From Prevotellaceae bacterium UBA2718 (GTDB lineage: Bacteria > Bacteroidota > Bacteroidia > Bacteroidales > Bacteroidaceae), in the NCBI GenBank assembly GCA_002353975.1, contig DEKQ01000163.1, positions 1-10,080 on the forward strand: a DNA stretch of 10,080 nucleotides, written 5' to 3'. A program made the position numbers and the translations under genes. Below, one piece after another: positions 1 through 4,551 of the stretch (its first letter is position 1; every line of letters begins with the position of its first letter). The notes under the pieces were generated by a model. It was not told the DNA's origin and ran no database searches. It was given only the letters and a program-made list of their open reading frames with translations.

Positions 1-386
1 AAACGGATCTGGTCGTTGCCGGCACCTGTTGAACCATGAGCGATGGCATCAGCCTGAATCTCATTGGCATAGCGCGCAATGGCGATAGCTTGGAAGATAC
101 GCTCCGAGGATACGGAGATAGGATAGCAGTTATTACGCAGCACGTTGCCATAGACCATGTACTTCAGTGACTTCTCATAATACTCCTGCGTCACGTCGAG
201 AGTCACGTACTTTACCGCGCCCAGCTTGTAGGCGTTCTCCTCGTTGGTCTTCAGTTGCTCCGCAGAGAAACCACCTGTATTGGCGCAGGCGGCATATACC
301 TCATAGCCGTCTTGTGCAAGTTTCATCACTGTGTAGGAGGTGTCAAGACCTCCGCTGAATGCTACTACTACTTTTTTCTTAGCCAT
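1..386 (-). CDS. argG: Argininosuccinate synthase, N-terminal part (gene runs off the left edge)
   Basis: The enzyme joins citrulline and aspartate using ATP to make argininosuccinate, the second-to-last step of arginine synthesis, in the cytoplasm. The first 128 codons are present, beginning with ATG at 386. Residues 9-17 read AFSGGLDTS, the ATP-pyrophosphatase P-loop that marks this family. Residues 117-127 (HGSTGAGNDQI) match the conserved substrate-binding stretch. Family members are about 400 residues long, so roughly two thirds lies beyond position 1. It is the third gene after argR and the GNAT acyltransferase. A 137-bp gap separates it from the acyltransferase, and I see no promoter or ArgR-type box in that gap, so transcription from the argR promoter is the simplest reading. 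Identification is firm; the rest of the operon cannot be seen. Confidence 0.96.
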   Translation of the reverse strand, partial: MAKKKVVVAFSGGLDTSYTVMKLAQDGYEVYAACANTGGFSAEQLKTNEENAYKLGAVKYVTLDVTQEYYEKSLKYMVYGNVLRNNCYPISVSSERIFQAIAIARYANEIQADAIAHGSTGAGNDQIR

Positions 387-490
387 ATCGTTATTGTTTT
401 TTTGTTGATTACGTTTACCTCTCATCCCTCTACCATCACCTCTCAACCGTCATCTCTCGTTCCTCAACCATCTCCCTTCGCCTGTCTTCC

Positions 491-530
491 CCCTCCCTTT
501 GGGGTAGGACCGGGGCGGGGTTTCTATATT
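491..530. repeat. Dispersed C/G-rich intergenic element, diverged copy at the GNAT stop codon
   Basis: The plus strand reads a C-rich arm, then TTTGGGGTAGG, then CCGGGGCGGGG, then TTTCTAT. The order and edges match the two copies at 7112-7183 (palindromic C/G arms, a G-rich stretch, terminal TTCTAT), although the sequence has drifted. The CTA within TTTCTAT (524-526) is the TAG stop of the minus-strand acyltransferase gene. To its left, 421-485 is an almost unbroken pyrimidine tract on the plus strand with degenerate CATC / CCTCAACC units, resembling the minisatellite beside the other element. The rest of the gap, 387-420, shows only a T-rich stretch upstream of argG. Confidence 0.6.
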
Positions 531-1138
531 ATCCCCCTCTCCTCAAGGGTCTTTCTCACATCCTCCTGCACCTCTAAGGGCGTCGGATAGTCCGTGTGCT
601 GCGCGGGATCATAGAGCATTCCCGTGCAGATACAGAACTTCCGGTTCTTTGCCATGAGGATTTCATGGTTGATGCATCCGCGGCATCCACGCCAGAAGGC
701 ATCGTCGTCGGTCAGCTGATTGAAGCTTACCGGCACGTAACCCAGCGCTGTATTCATCTTCATCACGGCGTCGCCGGAGGTCAATGAGAATATCTTTGCC
801 TGTGGCCAGCGCATTCGTGCCAGCGTGAAGGTGTAGTCCTTGATGCGCTTAGCGATGCCAAGGCCTTGGAAATCAGGGTGCACGATAAGCCCTGAGGTGG
901 TGACATACTGCTTGTTGCCCCATGTCTCGATGTAGCTGAATCCGGCAAAGCGGTCCTCCTCATTGAGTGCTATGACGGCCTTGCCCTCCTTCATCTTTGT
1001 TGCCACATACTCATGTGTACGCTCGGCAATGCCTGTGCCGCGCTTCTTGGCTGCAATGCGGATAGTGTCGAGTATCTCGTCCACATACTTCTCATGGCTC
1101 GCATCAGCCACCAGGACTCTTATAGAATCTTTGTTCAT
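524..1138 (-). CDS. GNAT-family N-acyltransferase, candidate N-acylglutamate synthase for arginine synthesis
   Basis: This is a 204-residue GCN5-related acyltransferase. Residues 86-99 (VHPDFQGLGIAKRI) form the acyl-CoA pyrophosphate-binding motif A. A later segment carries four cysteines in a CxxC plus CxC layout (C152, C155, C169, C171), which suggests a metal site or a conserved structural feature. From family knowledge, Bacteroidetes generally lack a classical argA/argJ and make arginine through N-succinyl intermediates. A GNAT gene beside argR and argG has been proposed, and I recall supported by mutant fitness data in Bacteroides, as the enzyme acylating glutamate in the first step. Placement between argR and argG fits that role, but the acyl donor is inferred. 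The ATG at 1138 gives the full domain. The stop codon falls inside the repeat element at 491-530, so the extreme C terminus may have been reshaped by it. Confidence 0.85.
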   Translation of the reverse strand: MNKDSIRVLVADASHEKYVDEILDTIRIAAKKRGTGIAERTHEYVATKMKEGKAVIALNEEDRFAGFSYIETWGNKQYVTTSGLIVHPDFQGLGIAKRIKDYTFTLARMRWPQAKIFSLTSGDAVMKMNTALGYVPVSFNQLTDDDAFWRGCRGCINHEILMAKNRKFCICTGMLYDPAQHTDYPTPLEVQEDVRKTLEERGII

Positions 1139-1173
1139 TTACCTATTATATATATATTACGGGGTGGAAACTA

Positions 1174-1208
1174 ATTATAAATTATGTATTATGAATTATG
1201 CGTTATGA
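1174..1208. repeat. Degenerate heptamer tandem repeat between argR and the GNAT gene
   Basis: Five consecutive heptamers follow the pattern ATTATGA: ATTATAA, ATTATGT, ATTATGA, ATTATGC and GTTATGA. They occupy the 78-bp spacer between the argR stop and the acyltransferase start, just beyond an alternating TA tract at 1144-1158. The spacer is very AT-rich and has no open reading frame of its own. It may be a slippage-prone tract or the remnant of a dispersed repeat; similar AATTATGAATTATGA strings are familiar from other Bacteroidales intergenic regions. Confidence 0.65.
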
Positions 1209-1216
1209 ATTGAAAA

Positions 1217-1696
1217 TCATATCTCCGGTATCACCGACGTCAGTTGGTCTATGATGTCTATATGCAGCGCTCCCTCCCTGATGACGAGGAATATAGTGTC
1301 ATCTCCGGCTATGGTGCCGAGCACATCCTTCAGTGCTGCAGAGTCGATGTTGCTTGCTATGCTGCTGGCAAACCCCGGTCGTGTGCGTATCACCGCCATG
1401 TTGCCTGAGAAATTGATGCTCTCAAATCCCTGCGTCGGAGGCAGGTCAAGGAGTGGCTCAGGCTTGTGTTGGCGCTTATACGAAGTCTCGTTGGGGATGG
1501 CATAGTAATACTTTCCTTTGCCATTGCTGACTTTTCCCACCTTTAGCCGCTTCATATCGCGTGACAATGTTGACTGTGTCACGTCGATGCCTTGCTGCTT
1601 CAGCAACTGCATTACATCTACCTGCGAATATAATTCGTTTTCAGAGAGAAGCAGCCGCAGGGCCGCCAGCCTGTCATTAATCGTAACTTCTTGCAT
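1217..1696 (-). CDS. argR: Arginine repressor ArgR
   Basis: ArgR is a hexameric transcription factor that senses L-arginine and represses arginine-biosynthesis genes. The 159-residue length is normal. Residues 1-70 form the winged-helix DNA-binding domain, with the signature STLSRD at 42-47 in the recognition helix. Residues 90-159 form the oligomerisation and arginine-binding domain, with GTIAGDDT at 127-134 supplying the arginine-contacting aspartates. Nothing essential is missing. It is the first gene of the minus-strand unit argR / GNAT / argG. Its promoter and a long array of ArgR-type half-sites lie directly upstream, which strongly suggests autorepression of the whole unit. The start at 1696 is the only ATG that gives the complete DNA-binding domain and it lies about 42 nt downstream of the predicted transcription start. 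Confidence 0.97.
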   Translation of the reverse strand: MQEVTINDRLAALRLLLSENELYSQVDVMQLLKQQGIDVTQSTLSRDMKRLKVGKVSNGKGKYYYAIPNETSYKRQHKPEPLLDLPPTQGFESINFSGNMAVIRTRPGFASSIASNIDSAALKDVLGTIAGDDTIFLVIREGALHIDIIDQLTSVIPEI

Positions 1697-1716
1697 AGTC
1701 TTTTCTTCTTACTACG

Positions 1717-1869
1717 TGCATTATAATGCAAAAGCAGACTGCAAAATTATAAATAATTATGCAATCTGCCAAATGTTTTATGCAAAAAGTTTTGCATTAT
1801 GCAAGTATCCGGTGAATTTTATGCATGTAATTGCTGTTTTTTATGCAGGTGATTACAGCTTTTTATGCA
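1717..1869. promoter_or_regulatory. ArgR operator array (ARG boxes) upstream of argR
   Basis: Seven ATGCA half-sites in the same orientation start at 1726, 1759, 1780, 1799, 1821, 1843 and 1865, spaced 33, 21, 19, 22, 22 and 22 bp apart. Four of them are exact copies of TTTTATGCA (starting at 1776, 1817, 1839 and 1861). The site at 1717-1730, TGCATTATAATGCA, is a perfect palindrome and matches the ARG-box pattern TGNATWWWWATNCA completely. A second palindrome, ATGCAAAAAGTTTTGCAT, lies at 1780-1797, and TGAATTTTATGCA at 1813-1825 is a one-base-short box. In E. coli, paired 18-bp ARG boxes lie 3 bp apart, about 21 bp centre to centre, which the spacing here resembles. Assignment to ArgR rests on motif match and position beside argR. 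Confidence 0.75.
1742..1773 (-). promoter_or_regulatory. argR promoter (Bacteroidetes -33/-7 type)
   Basis: On the minus strand, TTTG (1773-1770) is followed by 20 bases and then TAATTTTG (1749-1742), matching the Bacteroidetes primary-sigma pattern TTTG-N19-21-TAnnTTTG. Transcription would start near 1738, giving a leader of about 42 nt. The half-site at 1759-1763 lies between the two promoter boxes and the perfect ARG box at 1717-1730 lies just downstream of the start, so bound ArgR would block the promoter. Confidence 0.72.
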
Positions 1870-1897
1870 TTTTGCCGCTTTGTGATCATTGATATGG

Positions 1898-3634
1898 TCA
1901 GTAGCGATAGATGAATCCGAAAGTCACGGCGCGGCTGTCGTAATAGGTCCCTAACTGTGTGAGTGACATCTTTGGCGTGCCTGCTATGTCGTGGAAATCG
2001 GCGCTGATGGTGCAGTGACGCCCCAGATCCTTGCTGACTTTTACGGATGCATACAGGTGTGGCCGCACTTCAACCAGCAAGTCCCGGCGGCTGTTGTATA
2101 ATAGCCTTGCGCTGAATCGCAGGCCTTCTTTCAGCAGCAGCGATGGTATAAGGCGGATGTTGAAGACGTTTACGTTCCTGTGGGAGTCAGGATAGAAGAG
2201 TGTCCCATGGTAATAGTCAGCACCTGCCGTCAGCCTCAGGGGACCTTTGCGCCACGTTACCGATGCCCTTATGCCGGTATATCGCTCATCTGCTATCACA
2301 GCTCCTGTCGTCCATGAGTGCACTATGCTGCCGCTTGCCATGAGATTGGCCTGCTGATAAGTGTAGCGCGCCTCTGCATTATAGAGCATGTTGGTCAGTG
2401 CGTTAGTCAGATAGAGGCTGCGGCTGATGGTCTCATCATAGCCGGCATAGTAGTTATATATGAGCGGTGTGACATAGTCACGGCTGAACAAGCCTTGCAC
2501 GAAGTGCTTCCCCGTCTTGTAACCCGCGCTGGCCAAGTAGCCATGCTCCGTGCGGCTGTGGCTCCAGAGTGATGTGTCATCGGTGTTAAGGGCGCGATGC
2601 CAATAGTTGATAATCCTGAAGCGGTCGCCCAGAGCCAGCACCCACGGGCCTTTCTTATAGTCAAGCTGCAGGTAGATGTCGTTGAACATTATCTGCTGGC
2701 GGTCGTAGTCTCGTGTCCAGGAGTTGAGGTAGTCTATCTCCCATCCTGCCAGAATGTTCAGGGCGTTGTTCAGGCAGGGAATGTTCGTCTCAGTGAAGTA
2801 GTAGGTGAAACAGTCCTGCATCTTTGCCCCTTCGATATGGGTATTCGTGTATTCCGCCCCGAGTTCTGCCAGCAATGTCATCCCTTTATCATTAAGCGTG
2901 CGGGTGTAGCTCGCCACTCCGCTCCAGTCGCGCGCTAACTCTGGTATCTCAATGACGCTGCTTTCCTGCTCATCATGTAGCTTGTCTTTGCCGTCCAGAA
3001 GGGCCTGGGTCATCTTTACCTTCAGGTTATCGTTCTCGCTGATGTCCCAGTCTAAGTTCATGTGCACGTTCTCCACTGCCCGTCGGGATGAGAACCGTCC
3101 GAAGTCGGTTAGCGAACCTTTGGTGCGTTGAAGGTTTCCCAGAGCATAACCCCTGAGGGTTACGTTCCCTGTCTTGGTGACAATGTCGGCATAGGCTTTG
3201 CCGTTGCCCTGTGTGCCGCCCTCCAGCAGCAGCTTGCCTGATGTGGAGCCGCTCTTCTGCTCCTTGAATATGATGTCAATAGTGCCTAAGCGCCCCGCGC
3301 CACTCGTTGATACCGATGTGTACAAGTATATCTCTATCTTGCTGATCTCAACGGCTTTGAACGCGTCAAGTATCGTCTCATCCTCCAATGGCAGCACGAC
3401 ATTGTCTATTCGTATCTCATAGTCGGAGCTGAGTCGCTTACCATTGTCAGACAGCAGTTCGGGACAAGTCAGGAGAACATCCATGAGTGTCATCTCCTTG
3501 TCGGGCTTCATGGCATCGACGTTTATCACATACCGGTCACTGCCGTGCTCAATGATTTCTGGCTCTTCTGCTGCATGGATATTGACACAGAAGAGCACAG
3601 AGCAAAGCATCCAGGTATATAGTCTTTTCGTCAT
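1898..3634 (-). CDS. Outer-membrane beta-barrel protein with TonB-receptor-like plug domain
   Basis: This 578-residue exported protein begins with a signal peptide (hydrophobic residues 5-20, likely cleavage after AA at 21-22). Residues 48-124 resemble a TonB-dependent receptor plug: a DVLLTCPEL segment like the usual 'vLe.lPgv', then YEIRIDNVVLP, then VEISKIEIYLY, and finally AGRLGTIDIIFK, the counterpart of 'GanGvInIitk'. From about 130 to the end the protein is a run of alternating amphipathic strands ending in FGFIYRY, a typical aromatic barrel terminus. It is much shorter than SusC-type receptors (about 1000 residues), lacks an N-terminal carboxypeptidase-like domain, and shows no TonB box that I can recognise. 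No SusD or other transport partner is next to it. The substrate is unknown. A -7 box 21 nt upstream suggests its own transcript. Confidence 0.78.
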   Translation of the reverse strand: MTKRLYTWMLCSVLFCVNIHAAEEPEIIEHGSDRYVINVDAMKPDKEMTLMDVLLTCPELLSDNGKRLSSDYEIRIDNVVLPLEDETILDAFKAVEISKIEIYLYTSVSTSGAGRLGTIDIIFKEQKSGSTSGKLLLEGGTQGNGKAYADIVTKTGNVTLRGYALGNLQRTKGSLTDFGRFSSRRAVENVHMNLDWDISENDNLKVKMTQALLDGKDKLHDEQESSVIEIPELARDWSGVASYTRTLNDKGMTLLAELGAEYTNTHIEGAKMQDCFTYYFTETNIPCLNNALNILAGWEIDYLNSWTRDYDRQQIMFNDIYLQLDYKKGPWVLALGDRFRIINYWHRALNTDDTSLWSHSRTEHGYLASAGYKTGKHFVQGLFSRDYVTPLIYNYYAGYDETISRSLYLTNALTNMLYNAEARYTYQQANLMASGSIVHSWTTGAVIADERYTGIRASVTWRKGPLRLTAGADYYHGTLFYPDSHRNVNVFNIRLIPSLLLKEGLRFSARLLYNSRRDLLVEVRPHLYASVKVSKDLGRHCTISADFHDIAGTPKMSLTQLGTYYDSRAVTFGFIYRY

Positions 3635-3654
3635 TGCGTCTCGCTTTAGGTGTG

Positions 3655-3662
3655 CAAAGGTA
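3655..3662 (-). promoter_or_regulatory. Candidate -7 promoter box for the plug-barrel gene
   Basis: The minus strand reads TACCTTTG (followed by CACA), an exact TAnnTTTG -7 box ending about 20 nt before the start codon. A start near 3651 gives a short leader of about 17 nt. A clear -33 TTTG at the usual 19-21 bp spacing is absent; a run of T residues fills the spacer. The rest of the gap 3635-3768 shows nothing else. Confidence 0.55.
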
Positions 3663-3768
3663 ATAAAAAAAACTAACCCAGAGGCTAAATGCCCGTGTTT
3701 TTATTTCTGTCTGTAGGTAAATAAACCCCGTCAAGTGTTATGTCATGGTGCTTGCAAGGTTTATGGGC

Positions 3769-4185
3769 TTATACATTATTTCCTATTCCTTTGACATAAT
3801 CTTGAATTGTTACAAGCTGAAGCCTGGGCCAGTCAATCTCGTTGAGCACACGGAAATGTGAATCGTTAGAGACAATGTATTCTGCATTCCCGCTAATGGC
3901 ACAGTCAACAAATTTGTTGTCGTCGGGGTCTGCTTGTATCAAATTAAAGAAGAAAGAAGGGGAAACCCTAATGGTGTTCTCATTGTTAACGATAGCATTT
4001 ACGATGACCTCAGCAAACCAAGCATTAGTTTTCTCCTCCAGGATTTCCATATACTCAGAGAGAATTTCCGTTGTGACACACCACGCCACCTTTCCTTCCA
4101 CAAACTCCGTCCACACTTTGTGGTACGGACTTTGGGATGAAACGCACATTAGCAGGCAGTTGGTATCCAGAACTATACGTCTCAT
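3769..4185 (-). CDS. PIN-domain ribonuclease toxin of a toxin-antitoxin pair
   Basis: The protein has 138 residues from ATG at 4185. It is a PIN nuclease of the type annotated as 'putative toxin-antitoxin system toxin component, PIN family' (COG1569). Its likely acidic catalytic residues are all present: D7 in VLDTN, E44 in EILSEY, D88/D89 in DPDDNKFVD, and D108 in SNDSHF. Such toxins cleave RNA with Mg2+ or Mn2+ when not held by their antitoxin. The start overlaps the stop of the upstream antitoxin frame as ATGA, which implies translational coupling. An in-frame start 14 codons earlier exists, but it lies inside the antitoxin gene and adds residues before the conserved first strand. The target RNA is not predictable from sequence. 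Nothing indicates inactivation. Confidence 0.88.
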   Translation of the reverse strand: MRRIVLDTNCLLMCVSSQSPYHKVWTEFVEGKVAWCVTTEILSEYMEILEEKTNAWFAEVIVNAIVNNENTIRVSPSFFFNLIQADPDDNKFVDCAISGNAEYIVSNDSHFRVLNEIDWPRLQLVTIQDYVKGIGNNV

Positions 4186-4427
4186 TTCGCATGGATGTAG
4201 GGAGTGCGCATGTGCTCCTGCCCCCACTCTTCTATCTTCCTCTCATTGATTGCTCCGGCATTCCACAAACGGTCGGCCTCAGCAACAGCCTCTTTGGAGT
4301 AGAAATCGAACAGGAGTTTTTTGAGTTGGCTCAGAGACTTTTCTGTTCTGCATCTGTTCATCATCTCCAGGATATGAAGCTGGCCGATGCTTAAAGTGGT
4401 GTGTTGGGATGTTGTTATCATAGGCAT
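4182..4427 (-). CDS. Antitoxin partner of the PIN toxin
   Basis: This 81-residue protein is encoded directly before the PIN toxin, with a 4-base ATGA overlap. I recognise it as the small Bacteroidetes protein commonly paired with COG1569 PIN toxins. It has a predicted helical core (IGQLHILEMMNRC, then SLSQLKKLLFDFYSKEAV) and a conserved-looking tail (RLWNAGAINERKIEEWG, then HMRTPY). The tail probably wraps the toxin, which is an inference. No recognisable helix-turn-helix or ribbon-helix-helix motif is obvious, so its DNA binding is unknown. I chose ATG at 4427 (4421 is a close alternative) over the far upstream start at 4496. That upstream ATG lies inside a terminator hairpin and before the predicted transcription start near 4463. 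A purine-rich GGAAGTGAGGTG precedes the chosen start. Confidence 0.8.
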   Translation of the reverse strand: MPMITTSQHTTLSIGQLHILEMMNRCRTEKSLSQLKKLLFDFYSKEAVAEADRLWNAGAINERKIEEWGQEHMRTPYIHAK

Positions 4428-4466
4428 TATCACCTCACTTCCTTTAATGGTTTCTTTTTCTCGGTG

Positions 4467-4498
4467 CAAAAATACATAAAAAAGCCGAAAGCACAAAA
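4467..4498 (-). promoter_or_regulatory. Promoter of the toxin-antitoxin operon, interlocked with a terminator
   Basis: The minus strand reads TTTTG (4498-4494), exactly 19 bases, then TATTTTTG (4474-4467) followed by C. This is a perfect TTTG-N19-TAnnTTTG promoter. The -33 TTTG lies in the seven-base loop of the hairpin at 4483-4507, and the hairpin's right stem and T-tract form most of the spacer. Predicted start is near 4463, giving a leader of about 36 nt before the antitoxin ATG. Confidence 0.8.
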
Positions 4499-4507
4499 CT
4501 TTCGGCT
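4483..4507 (-). terminator. Intrinsic terminator of the rhamnogalacturonan lyase gene
   Basis: The arms AGCCGAAAG (4483-4491) and CTTTCGGCT (4499-4507) pair perfectly over 9 bp around a 7-nt loop. On the minus strand the stem is followed directly by a run of T residues (4483-4478). It sits 45 bp past the lyase stop codon. The plus-strand side also has TTATTTT after the stem, so weak bidirectional function is possible. Confidence 0.88.
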
Positions 4508-4551
4508 GTTATTTTCAATGATATGTGATCTCACAAAGCTCACAACGCTTA

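Noticed and set aside
167..590. Two plus-strand open frames (167-358 and 255-590)
   Set aside because: They are antisense to argG and its upstream pyrimidine-rich repeat region; the residues follow repeat composition and no family is recognised.
963..1208. Plus-strand open frame ending in NYKLCIMNYAL
   Set aside because: Antisense to the GNAT gene; its tail is the translated heptamer repeat, a common source of spurious Bacteroidales proteins.
4428..4496. Upstream extension of the antitoxin to ATG at 4496
   Set aside because: That ATG is inside the terminator loop and upstream of the predicted transcription start.
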